From contig NZ_FOIK01000001.1 of assembly GCF_900111565.1 (NCBI RefSeq), forward strand, positions 1,023,309 through 1,087,308: 64,000 nt of DNA, in the 5' to 3' direction. Under the pieces are notes generated by a model. That model worked only from the letters and a program-made list of their open reading frames with translations, had not been told where the DNA came from and did not search any database. This stretch comes from Paenibacillus sp. NFR01. Its GTDB lineage: Bacteria > Bacillota > Bacilli > Paenibacillales > Paenibacillaceae. Positions 54,268 to 63,258 of this stretch are shown here, in pieces; position 1 is the stretch's first letter; the number at the start of each line of letters is the position of its first letter. Position numbers and translations under genes: made by a program.

Positions 54268-54966
54268 GTGAAGATATTAATAGTGGACGACGAAGAGCAC
54301 ATTTTGCAGGTGATTAAGGCCTACCTGGAAAATAACCAATATCTTGTGTATGAGGCCGATACAGGGTCAGGGGCGCTTCATCTCTTTGAAACCTTGCATC
54401 CCGACCTGATCGTGCTCGATTTGATGCTTCCGGATATGACCGGAGAGGAAGTCTGCAGAAGGATACGCAAATCGTCTAATGTTCCTATATTGATGCTGAC
54501 GGCAAAAAGCGGCGAGGATGATATGGTAAACGGTCTGATGATTGGAGCCGACGATTATATAACCAAACCTTTTAGTCCAAGAGAATTGCTGGCCCGTGTG
54601 ATCAGCTTACTAAGGCGATCCAATCAGCAGGATCAGAACCATGCTTCGTTGCTGTTATTTGCCCAGGGCCGTTTAACCATAGATTTGGAACGTCATGAAG
54701 TAATCGTCCAAGAGGAACCTGTTGCCCTTACTCCCATGGAATTTAGATTGCTGGAAGTTTTGGCGAAGCATCCGAAGAGAGTGTTCTCCCGCCTTGAACT
54801 GGTAAATCTCACCCAAGGCGATACTTACGAAGGATTTGAGCGAACGATAGATGTGCATATCAAGAACATTAGGCAAAAAATCGGGGATGACCCTAAACGC
54901 CCAATATTTGTCGGGACGGTATTTGGGGTAGGCTATAAATTTTTGGTGAGTCCTGATGAAAAATAG
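54268..54966 (+). CDS. OmpR/PhoB-family response regulator
   Basis: A 232-residue regulator with receiver residues DDEE (7-10), phospho-acceptor Asp51 in LIVLDLMLPDMTG, Lys in ITKPFS, and a C-terminal winged helix (LTPMEFRLLEVLAKHP, RTIDVHIKNIRQKIG). GTG 54268 has AGGTGA 8 bases before it; a TTG at 54250 is an alternative. It overlaps the kinase gene by 11 bases, forming an operon with it and the SHOCT protein. Confidence 0.92.
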   Translation: MKILIVDDEEHILQVIKAYLENNQYLVYEADTGSGALHLFETLHPDLIVLDLMLPDMTGEEVCRRIRKSSNVPILMLTAKSGEDDMVNGLMIGADDYITKPFSPRELLARVISLLRRSNQQDQNHASLLLFAQGRLTIDLERHEVIVQEEPVALTPMEFRLLEVLAKHPKRVFSRLELVNLTQGDTYEGFERTIDVHIKNIRQKIGDDPKRPIFVGTVFGVGYKFLVSPDEK

Positions 54967-56308
54967 AAACAGTTTGAGCAGTAAGCTTCTCGTCTCTCAT
55001 GTCGGCGTCGCACTGGCCGCGTTGCTGTCCATCATCCTGCTTGTTCATCTGGTGATGAATTTCTCGTTCAATCAGTACCAGAAGCATCAGCAGAAGGCCG
55101 AAGTCCGGCAAATCGTTAACGATCTTGCGGCCGCTTATGATGAATCCTCTTCCGGTTGGGACTCCGGCGTGTGGATGCTTATTTCGCACCAAGCGGCTGT
55201 CGGTCATTATATAGTACGCGTGTATGATATGGACCGTCTTTTGGTCTGGGACACAAGCCAAATGGGAATGCACGGCCAGGCGACTTCTAAGAAATCGCTA
55301 CCCATCATCCGGGACAATATTGTAAGAAACCAACAGCAGCTGGGGACATTGGAGCTTCAACCGATGGATGAATCCTCCCAAAGCTTGAACCAGCAATTTC
55401 TTCGCATGTTTAATGCATTGCTCGGCGGTGCGCTGGTAATCGTGATGATCGGGACGTATGGGTTCAGCCGATATACGGCACAAAGCATCAGTCAGCCTTT
55501 AGTACACATCAAGGATGCCGCGTCCCGGATAAGGGAGGGAGATCTCAGCTCGCGCGTAGAAGTAGCTAGTCAAAGCACCGAGATTGAAGAGGTCGGGCTG
55601 GCGCTTAATCATTTGGCCGAAGGGTTGGAGAAACAAGATCAGTTGCGGAAAAAACTGACGGCCGACGTGGCGCATGAGCTTCGCACGCCTTTAACCACGA
55701 TTCAAAGCCATTTGGAGGCTTTTCAGGATGGCATCTGGGAGCCCACGCCGGATAAGCTGGAAGTGTGCCATGAACAGGTATTGCGTCTGGTCCAATTGAT
55801 TCATGATTTGGAAAATTTGGCGGCTGTCGAGAACCCGATGATTCAATTGAAGAATGAGACCGTATCCTTAAATGACATTGTCCGGCAGTCCATCAATACG
55901 GTTTCCAGTTCTTTTATTCAAAACAAGCTCACAGTAGATATTGCCAGCGATATCGAAGTGTGGATTACTGGAGACCGGCCACGGCTGGTTCAAGTCTTCG
56001 ACAATCTGCTGAGCAACGCCTATAAATATACCCCCTCAGGAGGGATCCATATTGAAATTGCTAAGGATCAGTCGGAGGGAATCGTTACCATTTCCGATTC
56101 CGGACTCGGAATCCCGGAAACCGAGCTCCCTTATATTTTTGAACGGTTTTACCGCGGGGACAAATCGAGGAACCGGAAAACGGGCGGAGCAGGCATCGGT
56201 CTTTCGGTTGTAAAAGCGATCGTGGATGCCCATTCGGGGTCCATCCAAGTGCAGAGCGAGGTCAATAAAGGCACAACCGTTGTTGTACGTCTGCCAATAA
56301 TCCGATGA
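54956..56308 (+). CDS. Transmembrane sensor histidine kinase
   Basis: A 450-residue kinase: transmembrane helix ~10-32, extracytoplasmic sensor of ~125 residues, second helix ~160-180 (LLGGALVIVMIGTYGFS), HAMP, HisKA with DVAHELRTPLTTI (His240) and HATPase_c with NLLSNAYKY, DSGLGIP and GGAGIGLSVVKAI. It resembles BaeS/CusS-type envelope or metal stress sensors. The genes around it (a Met-rich secreted peptide and a SHOCT membrane protein) support an envelope-stress role by inference. Confidence 0.92.
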   Translation: MKNRNSLSSKLLVSHVGVALAALLSIILLVHLVMNFSFNQYQKHQQKAEVRQIVNDLAAAYDESSSGWDSGVWMLISHQAAVGHYIVRVYDMDRLLVWDTSQMGMHGQATSKKSLPIIRDNIVRNQQQLGTLELQPMDESSQSLNQQFLRMFNALLGGALVIVMIGTYGFSRYTAQSISQPLVHIKDAASRIREGDLSSRVEVASQSTEIEEVGLALNHLAEGLEKQDQLRKKLTADVAHELRTPLTTIQSHLEAFQDGIWEPTPDKLEVCHEQVLRLVQLIHDLENLAAVENPMIQLKNETVSLNDIVRQSINTVSSSFIQNKLTVDIASDIEVWITGDRPRLVQVFDNLLSNAYKYTPSGGIHIEIAKDQSEGIVTISDSGLGIPETELPYIFERFYRGDKSRNRKTGGAGIGLSVVKAIVDAHSGSIQVQSEVNKGTTVVVRLPIIR

Positions 56309-56322
56309 AAGGATGAATTCAC

Positions 56323-56553
56323 ATGATGATGGGCTATGGTTTTGGCTTCGGTATGTTTGGATTAATCATCAACTTCCTGCTGATCGTCGGCGTGATTTAT
56401 TTAGTGATCAAATGGGTGCGGGGAGATGGCAGTAGAAATGCCGGGTACAATGACAATACTCCGGAGCGTATATTAGATGAGCGGTTTGCGAGAGGAGAAA
56501 TCTCGGAAGAAGAGTATTTCCGGATGAAGAGTATCCTTCGTGATCGGATGTAG
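56323..56553 (+). CDS. SHOCT-domain small membrane protein
   Basis: A 76-residue protein with a Met/Gly-rich start, one transmembrane helix (LIINFLLIVGVIYLVIKWV) and a C-terminal SHOCT motif (ILDERFARGEISEEEYFRMKSIL). It begins 14 bases after the kinase stop, behind a weak AAAGGA, so it is likely the last gene of this operon. Such proteins are common beside metal-stress genes; no specific function is known. Confidence 0.82.
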   Translation: MMMGYGFGFGMFGLIINFLLIVGVIYLVIKWVRGDGSRNAGYNDNTPERILDERFARGEISEEEYFRMKSILRDRM

Positions 56554-56639
56554 AGCCTTAGGTACTAATTCTGGTGCATAGTACTTTCAGATGAAACACA
56601 CACTAAATCAATACATCCTAAATGAGGAGTGGCAAATAG

Positions 56640-56819
56640 ATGTCCAATAAGAAAAGTTACTATGCATTCGAAGATCCGCAGGGCACCACCATTGAATTCC
56701 AAGCCACCAGCTTGCAGCAAGCCATGGTGATAAAAAAGAAGAAGGCTCAAGAACTTGGAATTCCAAAAGAGGCTTTTGAACTGACAAGCATACGCAAGAA
56801 ACCAACCCAAAACGCATAA
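56640..56819 (+). CDS. Small protein of unknown function
   Basis: A 59-residue frame, MSNKKSYYAFEDPQG to KKPTQNA, with GAGGAGTG about 9 bases before the ATG. The composition is regular and hydrophilic with a Lys-rich helix (MVIKKKKAQELGIP). It has no transmembrane part and I do not recognise it. The good ribosome binding site makes it a credible gene. Confidence 0.65.
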   Translation: MSNKKSYYAFEDPQGTTIEFQATSLQQAMVIKKKKAQELGIPKEAFELTSIRKKPTQNA

Positions 56820-56928
56820 CGCTCCAATGGCTTCCTCATCCATGCTTTTTGCATAAAGACTTCGATATCATGGAAAACTTCTATAGTACGACAACTAGCA
56901 TGATATGATTTCTTAGGAGGTTGGACGA

Positions 56929-57117
56929 TTGACAAATCAGGATCCGCAAGAGCTGCTAAATCAAAAACACAAGCTGGATGAACAAAAAAGGCAGTTCACG
57001 AATTTCTCGCGAAGCGTCAGTGGGCATGGTGAGCTAGAAGCTGGTCAGGAATTCAGCCACGACCGGATATCCGACGATCAAAACCGGATGAAATCGGTGG
57101 AGAACAGACGGGATTGA
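56929..57117 (+). CDS. Small hydrophilic protein of unknown function
   Basis: A 62-residue, very charged protein (KHKLDEQKRQFTNFSRSVSG; DRISDDQNRMKSVENRRD) without hydrophobic segments, probably helical or disordered. It starts at TTG with AGGAGG 8 bases upstream, which is a strong site. A hairpin follows. I do not recognise a family. Confidence 0.65.
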   Translation: MTNQDPQELLNQKHKLDEQKRQFTNFSRSVSGHGELEAGQEFSHDRISDDQNRMKSVENRRD

Positions 57118-57137
57118 AGTGATAAAGCGATAAAAAT

Positions 57138-57164
57138 AAGCCGGTCCTTAGGGATCGGCTTTTG
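57138..57164 (+). terminator. Hairpin after the 62-residue gene
   Basis: AAGCCGGTCC (57138-57147) pairs with GGATCGGCTT (57152-57161), with one G-U, around a TTAG loop. The T-tract is short, so efficiency is uncertain. Confidence 0.55.
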
Positions 57165-57198
57165 ATTTATTCATTAGGTACCAGAGGTGCCTATCCGT

Positions 57199-58416
57199 TC
57201 AAGTCGCAACCAGAGGTCTGCTCTGCAGGTAAATCTTCAAATCCGGGCTGGATCCCGTTACGATCATGTCCGAAACCACTTTGGCTAAAACCCCGTTATA
57301 CACGGTTCCGTTATCCCCGTAAGCCATGATCACATAACAATGAGGGTAGGCCTCGTATTGTCCGATGACAGGCAATCCGTCATGCGTTCCTCCGTAGAAG
57401 GCGCCCAGATAATATTCCGGCTCGGCCTGAATGTCCGGGAACAAAGCATTAAACGCCTGGACGAGTTTGTCTTTGCTTGCCAGGATTTTAGAATCCCTTG
57501 TCCCGGCGTAGGAGGTATCCTTATCCATGCCTCCAATGATCACCCGATTATCGGGGGTTGTACGCATATATACATAGGGGCGGGCGGTCTCCCATATTAA
57601 GGTCCGTTTATGCCAGCTGGCGAAATCGGCGATCGGCTTCGTAATGACGGCATAGGAGCTTGCCAGCGTAGCATTTTTTTCGACCTTGAAGTCACTGTCT
57701 TCGTAACCGGCTGCAATGATGACATGTCTTGCCCGAATTTCGTGGCGTTCTTTGGTGAAAAAGAGGGCATAGTCCTGTTCGAAACGCTTGCCCGTGATTT
57801 CTGTATTCTCGTAGATCGATCCGCCCCGTGACTTTACGCGCTCAAGCAGCCCGTATACGAATTTAAGCGGGTTCATCTCGGCATCATCATGATAGTACAG
57901 TGCCGCTTCTTTTTGAAAAGGATATCGGTCGGCGATCTGCCGCGCATCCCATCGATCAACGTTAAACCCGTGTTTCCGAAGGAGAGCATATTCTTCATCT
58001 AACTCCGGGACGTCCTCCTTGCGGCTTGCATAATACAGGCTGTCTCGCCTAATAAAATCCGGGTCGATGGGTAACTGCCGGCTTACCCGTTCAATGTCGT
58101 TGATCGACTGCTCGCATAGTTTAAGATGGCGCGCAGCAACCTCTTCACCAAAAGAATGGCTCAGCGACACAAAGCTTTTTTCACCGGCGTATTGAATTAA
58201 AGCCGTATTCGAGCTGGTGCTGCCTTCTCCGGCTTTTCTTTTGTCGACCACAACGACGGACAACCCTTGATCACAAAGGATATTGGCACACTGGGCGCCG
58301 GAGCTGCCCGCACCGATAATGAGGACATCACAGGAGATATCCGCTTCCAGCCTCGGGTAAGAAGGAGGGTTAACAACCGTTGTGGGCCAGTACAATTTGC
58401 CGCTTTGCAGATCCAT
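57199..58416 (-). CDS. FAD-dependent oxidoreductase (DAO family)
   Basis: A 405-residue flavoprotein of the D-amino-acid-oxidase/glycine-oxidase fold: ISCDVLIIGAGSSGAQCANILCDQG (FAD loop), GSTSSNTALIQYAGEKS, RHVIIAAGYE and GAFYGGTHDGLPVIGQ. It resembles gamma-glutamylputrescine-oxidase-like or YhfW-type proteins, but lacks the C-terminal Rieske domain of YhfW. GGGAGAGG lies before the ATG. Substrate unknown; it is monocistronic. Confidence 0.87.
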   Translation of the reverse strand: MDLQSGKLYWPTTVVNPPSYPRLEADISCDVLIIGAGSSGAQCANILCDQGLSVVVVDKRKAGEGSTSSNTALIQYAGEKSFVSLSHSFGEEVAARHLKLCEQSINDIERVSRQLPIDPDFIRRDSLYYASRKEDVPELDEEYALLRKHGFNVDRWDARQIADRYPFQKEAALYYHDDAEMNPLKFVYGLLERVKSRGGSIYENTEITGKRFEQDYALFFTKERHEIRARHVIIAAGYEDSDFKVEKNATLASSYAVITKPIADFASWHKRTLIWETARPYVYMRTTPDNRVIIGGMDKDTSYAGTRDSKILASKDKLVQAFNALFPDIQAEPEYYLGAFYGGTHDGLPVIGQYEAYPHCYVIMAYGDNGTVYNGVLAKVVSDMIVTGSSPDLKIYLQSRPLVAT

Positions 58417-58675
58417 AGCAGACCTCTCCCCTATAAAATATTTCGATCCTTAGTATGGACAATTTACTGCGACTCGATGCAGAACATTCGTGCCGGAAAA
58501 ACATCAGAATAAGTTGACCGCAGCACAGGAATGACAGATTAGCACGTCATGTAACATACGTTTCCTGCATAGTCTAGAGTAATTCGTTAAGTACTAGATT
58601 GCTTTGCCACTTAAAGACGGATTTGACGGGGTTCATCACTTGGTGGCACACATACGGGATGGAGGATATAACCCG

Positions 58676-59737
58676 ATGGAGGCATTGCTTGACAAGTTAT
58701 ATGAACGCAATGAACTGGATAAGGAGGAGATCGTTTACTTCCTTCAGCACCTGACGACTGAGCTTAAGACTCGTCTATTTGATCTGGCGGTAAAGACCCG
58801 AAAGCGGCATTATGCTGAAAGCGTTTACGTGCGCGGCCTGATAGAATTTTCAAGCTTCTGCATACAGGATTGCCTGTATTGCGGTCTGCGCCGATCCAAC
58901 GCGTCGGCAGAGCGTTACCGGCTGACGGAGGAGGAAATTTTGGAATGCGCGGAAGCAGGCTACAGCCTCGGGTATCGTTCATTCGTGCTACAGAGCGGAG
59001 AGGATTTCTATTTCACCGAAGCCCGGCTGGTCCGCCTCGTGAAGAGGCTCAAGCTCCGGTTTCCGGAGGAGGCAATCACCTTATCCATAGGCGAACGCAG
59101 CGAAGCTTTTTATCGCGCGCTTTTTGATGCAGGAACAGACCGGTACCTGCTCAGGCATGAGACAGCTTCACGCTCGCTGTATCAGTCATTGCATCCGGGA
59201 ATGTCCTTCGATAACCGTGTAAATTGCCTGCGCACTCTCAAGGATATTGGTTATCAGGTCGGAGCAGGCTTCATGGTTGGCCTTCCCGGGCAGACCTGTG
59301 AGCATCTTGCAGAGGATCTTCTGTTTCTGAAGGAACTTCAACCTGAGATGATAGGCATCGGGCCGTTCATCCCGCATAGCGCAACTCCGCTCAAAGATGC
59401 CCGAGGGGGAACGGTAGAAGATACGCTCGTCATGATTGCCATGGCTAGATTGTTTATTCCGGAAGCACTAATGCCTGCCACCACGGCTATGGGGACGCTT
59501 GATCCGGCCGGGAGGGAGCTCGCGCTCGGGGCGGGCTGCAATGTGATGATGCCCATCTTGTCTCCGCTGAGCGTCCGCAGGAAATATGCCCTGTACGAGA
59601 ACAAGATCTGCATGGGCGACGAGGCAGCCATTTGCAGAAGTTGCATTGAAATGAGAATTGCAGCCGCCGGCTACAGGATTGAACTTGGCAGAGGGGATCA
59701 CTGCAGCTTCACCGGGACAGGAAAACTAAAGCAATGA
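58676..59737 (+). CDS. hydE: [FeFe]-hydrogenase H-cluster maturase HydE (radical SAM)
   Basis: A 353-residue radical-SAM protein. The CxxxCxxC cluster ligands are Cys62, Cys66 and Cys69 (FCIQDCLYC), followed by GLRRSNASAERYRLTEEEIL and MPATTAMGTLDP. Positions and length match HydE, which helps build the [2Fe] subcluster of [FeFe] hydrogenases. ATG 58676 is chosen since GGAGG ends 10 bases before it and the protein then aligns with known starts; the frame is open further upstream. HydF, HydG and the HydA catalytic subunit are not in the window but should lie to the right. The C-terminal Cys pair (AICRSC) is also present. Confidence 0.87.
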   Translation: MEALLDKLYERNELDKEEIVYFLQHLTTELKTRLFDLAVKTRKRHYAESVYVRGLIEFSSFCIQDCLYCGLRRSNASAERYRLTEEEILECAEAGYSLGYRSFVLQSGEDFYFTEARLVRLVKRLKLRFPEEAITLSIGERSEAFYRALFDAGTDRYLLRHETASRSLYQSLHPGMSFDNRVNCLRTLKDIGYQVGAGFMVGLPGQTCEHLAEDLLFLKELQPEMIGIGPFIPHSATPLKDARGGTVEDTLVMIAMARLFIPEALMPATTAMGTLDPAGRELALGAGCNVMMPILSPLSVRRKYALYENKICMGDEAAICRSCIEMRIAAAGYRIELGRGDHCSFTGTGKLKQ

Positions 59738-59755
59738 GGATTGTCTTACCGCTGA

Positions 59756-59773
59756 AAGTGAAATTTTTCACGT
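59756..59773. promoter_or_regulatory. Rex-like operator GTGAA-N4-TTCAC
   Basis: GTGAA (59758-59762), ATTT, TTCAC (59767-59771) matches the conserved core of the Rex box, TTGTGAA-N4-TTCACAA. It lies 28 bases before the PFOR gamma-delta gene. Rex represses fermentation genes at low NADH/NAD+. Confidence 0.6.
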
Positions 59774-59800
59774 TCGTTTAAATGAGAAGGAGGAGATTTC

Positions 59801-60790
59801 ATGTCAACGTTGCCACAAAAAAATGCGCTCGGCTTTTACGAAATCCGCCTGGAATCCATCGGCGGGCTGGGCGCCAACCTGGCGGGGAAAATGCTTGCCG
59901 AGACCGGCGCGCTGGAGCTTGGCTTCAATGCGGCTAACTTTTCGTCTTACGGCTCGGAGAAAAAAGGGACCCCGGTCAAAACCTTCGTCCGCTTCTGTGA
60001 TCCGGAGGTAGAGATCAGGGACCACAGCCCCATTGAGGAGCCCCACCTGGTAGCGGTGTTTCACGAAGCCCTGTACAAGACGGTAAATGTGGTCAGCGGC
60101 CTGCATCCGGATGGAGTTGTACTCGTGAACACCTCGCGCGACTTCGATGAAGTCCGGGCAGATCTGGGGCTGGAATACGGCACGATTGCCGTAGTGGACG
60201 CGATGGGGATTGCCGTTGAGGAGCAGACGAAAGTAAATACATCCATGCTGGGCGCCATGTTCCGCATCTGTGGATTTCTGGATCCGGAAGCGATGCGTAA
60301 GGTGATCCGCCGGACCTTCGAGAAGAAATATCCGCATCTGGTGGAGCCGAACATTCGCACCTTCGACCGCGGCTATAACGAAGTGAAATTTAAAGCCTAC
60401 GAAGTGCCCGCAGGAACCGTAGCTTCCCCTTTCAAACGTGCGCAATCTTTGCTCGGCTATGAGACGCAGCTGCCGGGCGGAATCATCCTTGCTCAGGGCA
60501 ATAGTATTCTGAAAGACTTGAGCGGCTCGCGTTCAGGCATGCTGCCCGTACTGGATTTGGATTCGTGCATCAGCTGTGCGGCATGTGACAATGTGTGCCC
60601 CGACAACTGCTTCGTCTGGGAGGAAGGCGAAGACAAGCGCGGCCGGCCGCAGCAGACTCTTCTCGGCATTGACTATCACTACTGCAAAGGCTGCCTGAAA
60701 TGCATCGACGTGTGTCCTACGGAAGCCTTGACCAGTATCCGTGAAGAGGTCGGATTTGCCGAAGCGCACCGCGTTCCCCAAGTGTTCTAG
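59801..60790 (+). CDS. porCD: 2-oxoacid (pyruvate):ferredoxin oxidoreductase, fused gamma-delta subunit
   Basis: A 329-residue fusion. Residues ~10-195 are the gamma (PorG/KorC) domain (EIRLESIGGLGANLAGKML), and residues ~240-329 are a delta-type ferredoxin with two [4Fe-4S] motifs, CISCAACDNVCPDNC and CKGCLKCIDVCP. It transfers electrons from the alpha-beta subunits to ferredoxin. GGAGGAG precedes the ATG. The next gene starts after 25 bases. Confidence 0.9.
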   Translation: MSTLPQKNALGFYEIRLESIGGLGANLAGKMLAETGALELGFNAANFSSYGSEKKGTPVKTFVRFCDPEVEIRDHSPIEEPHLVAVFHEALYKTVNVVSGLHPDGVVLVNTSRDFDEVRADLGLEYGTIAVVDAMGIAVEEQTKVNTSMLGAMFRICGFLDPEAMRKVIRRTFEKKYPHLVEPNIRTFDRGYNEVKFKAYEVPAGTVASPFKRAQSLLGYETQLPGGIILAQGNSILKDLSGSRSGMLPVLDLDSCISCAACDNVCPDNCFVWEEGEDKRGRPQQTLLGIDYHYCKGCLKCIDVCPTEALTSIREEVGFAEAHRVPQVF

Positions 60791-60815
60791 TAAACGAAAT
60801 AGGGAGGATTCTACA

Positions 60816-63104
60816 ATGGCTGTTAGTGAACATACGGAAACACAGGCCGTACCTGCCGAGCAAGTGACCTGCTTCGAATCAGGAAATGAAATGGCGGCTA
60901 CGGCGGCGGCCCAAATCAATTACCATATCATGGGTTATTTTCCGATTACGCCGTCTACGGAGGTAGCCCAGTATCTGGATCAGATGAAAGCCCGCGGACA
61001 ACATGACATTCAATTGATCGCGGCGGATGGCGAGCACGGATCTGCCGGGATCTGCTACGGCGCCGCGATGGCGGGGGCACGCGTGATTAACGCTACCAGC
61101 TCCCAAGGGTTTCTCTATATGCTGGAGCAGCTTCCTACCCAATCCGGGACCCGTTTCCCGATGGTACTTAACCTCGTAACCCGTGCAGTCAGTGGACCGC
61201 TGGATATCCGCGGCGATCATTCCGATTTGTACTATGGTTTGAATACAGGCTGGGTCATTCTGACGGCCAGCACACCGCAGGCTGTATACGACATGAATAT
61301 CATGGCCCTGCGGATTGCCGAACATTCCGAAGTGCGTTTGCCTGTTATCGTCGCCTATGACGGGTTCTTCACCTCTCACCAGAAACGCAAAGTCCAATAC
61401 TTCAAAGAGAACGAAGTTGTACAGCATTTCGTAGGACCGAACCCGAATCCCAATTATCCGAATATCTCTGATCCTGCCCATCCCGTGACCATTGGAGCGC
61501 ATATGGGAGGCGATGACCTGCTGAATAACCACTATCAGTTGTCTTTGGCGCTCGATAGAGCAGGTATAGTCTATGATGAAATCGCCCGGGAATATGCCGC
61601 CTTGTCCGGACGTGAACATAAAGTCCTCGATCTGTACCGGATGGACGATGCCGAAGTTGCTGTGTTCCTGTTAAATTCGGCTGGGGAATCCGCCAAGGAC
61701 ACCGTAGACGCGCTGCGGGCCAAGGGCATCAAGGCAGGTCTGGTCCGTCCGAACCTTATTCGTCCGTTCCCGGCGGAGCAGCTCCGCCAGGCGCTGAAGA
61801 ATGTCAAGGCGCTGCTTGTCGGTGAACGCGCGGATTCGTACGGAGCACAAGGCGGTAACTTGACCCATGAGATCCGGTCTGCACTGCAAGTGGATCCGGA
61901 CAATCAAACGATTATTCTCTCCCGTATTTTTGGCCTGGGGGGCAAAGATTTCTATGCCGATGACGCCGAAGCCTTTTTTCAATTGGCTATAGATGCAGCG
62001 GAAAAAGGATATGCCGAGAAGCCGTTCGACTATCATGGCTATTATCCGGGGGAAGCAAAGTATGCGCTTGTTCCGGTCAGAGAACCGCAACACGGCGATG
62101 CTTACAAGAGCGGCCTTATTCAGGTGGCTCCGGACGAAGACGGCCGGCTCAAGGTTAAGCTTCCTCCGCTCCGGCAATTGACGGCCAAACCGCACCGGCT
62201 GGCTCCCGGGCATGGCGCCTGCCCCGGCTGTGGCGCGCTTTCAGCACTGGAGCTCTTTTTCAAGGGAATCGAAGGCGATATGGTGGTGCTGTTTCAGACC
62301 GGTTGCGCCTATGTGGTAACAGCCAGTTATCCTTACACCTCCCATAATCAGACCTTTGTCCACAACCTGTTCCAGAACGGTGCAGCAACGCTCGCGGGCA
62401 TGGTGGATGCCTTCTATGAACTGAAGCGGCGCGGCGAAATCCAGATCAGCGATGACGTTACCTTCGTGATGGTGTCCGGCGACGGCGGCATGGACATCGG
62501 GATGGGGGCCACCGTAGGGGCGGCACTCCGCAACCATAAAATGATCATCCTTGAATACGATAACGAGGGCTACATGAATACCGGTTCCCAGCTGTCATAC
62601 TCCACGCCTATGGGGCATATGACCAGTACCTCGGGAGTGGGGAAAACGCAGAAAGGGAAAAAAGGGCATCACAAGGATACGGCGCAAATTCTCGCGGCCT
62701 GCAATATCCCTTATGTGTTCACGGGAGCCGAATCCCATCCCCAGGATCTTCTGCAGAAGGCGGCCAAGGCGCAGTGGTACGCGAATAACGTCGGTACGGC
62801 CTACGGAAAGCTGCTCTGTGCCTGTCCGCTGAACTGGAAGACCCCGGACCACAGCGGGCATGACCTGGTGAAGGCGGCTGTGGATTCCTGTTTCTTCCCG
62901 CTCTATGAAATTGAGGAAGGCATCACAAGCATCACTTACAATCCCGAACTCAAGGGCAAGCGTATTCCGGCTGTGGAGTGGCTCAAGGGAATGGGCAAGA
63001 CCAAACATCTGCTTCAGGATGAAGAACTGCTGCGGACCTTCGAAACTGAAATTGAGCGCCGCTGGAGCAGACTGAAGCTCAGACACGAAAACTCGCTGCT
63101 CTAA
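60816..63104 (+). CDS. porAB: 2-oxoacid (pyruvate):ferredoxin oxidoreductase, fused alpha-beta subunit
   Basis: A 762-residue fusion: the alpha part (residues ~15-430; GYFPITPSTEVAQYL, AADGEHGSAGICYGAAMAGAR) and the beta part (~470-762) with the thiamine-diphosphate motif GDGGMDIGMGA...N, and proximal cluster ligands C-x2-C-x24-C (CPGCGAL to GC). These are the features of pyruvate:ferredoxin oxidoreductase rather than an inactive relative. AGGGAGG precedes ATG 60816. With the gamma-delta protein it oxidises pyruvate to acetyl-CoA, reducing ferredoxin for the hydrogenase. Related 2-oxoacids are possible substrates. Confidence 0.9.
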   Translation: MAVSEHTETQAVPAEQVTCFESGNEMAATAAAQINYHIMGYFPITPSTEVAQYLDQMKARGQHDIQLIAADGEHGSAGICYGAAMAGARVINATSSQGFLYMLEQLPTQSGTRFPMVLNLVTRAVSGPLDIRGDHSDLYYGLNTGWVILTASTPQAVYDMNIMALRIAEHSEVRLPVIVAYDGFFTSHQKRKVQYFKENEVVQHFVGPNPNPNYPNISDPAHPVTIGAHMGGDDLLNNHYQLSLALDRAGIVYDEIAREYAALSGREHKVLDLYRMDDAEVAVFLLNSAGESAKDTVDALRAKGIKAGLVRPNLIRPFPAEQLRQALKNVKALLVGERADSYGAQGGNLTHEIRSALQVDPDNQTIILSRIFGLGGKDFYADDAEAFFQLAIDAAEKGYAEKPFDYHGYYPGEAKYALVPVREPQHGDAYKSGLIQVAPDEDGRLKVKLPPLRQLTAKPHRLAPGHGACPGCGALSALELFFKGIEGDMVVLFQTGCAYVVTASYPYTSHNQTFVHNLFQNGAATLAGMVDAFYELKRRGEIQISDDVTFVMVSGDGGMDIGMGATVGAALRNHKMIILEYDNEGYMNTGSQLSYSTPMGHMTSTSGVGKTQKGKKGHHKDTAQILAACNIPYVFTGAESHPQDLLQKAAKAQWYANNVGTAYGKLLCACPLNWKTPDHSGHDLVKAAVDSCFFPLYEIEEGITSITYNPELKGKRIPAVEWLKGMGKTKHLLQDEELLRTFETEIERRWSRLKLRHENSLL

Positions 63105-63258
63105 TATAGGCTGGGATGAGGCCGAATGCTGCCCAGTAGGCTTCATCCCGCCCCAATGAAATCAATCTCAATACAATAGATTTCATTTTCAGCAAAAGAT
63201 GATCAATTCCTGATTATACCTTGCCTAACTTTTTACCTAGAGTGGAGGGATCACGGAT

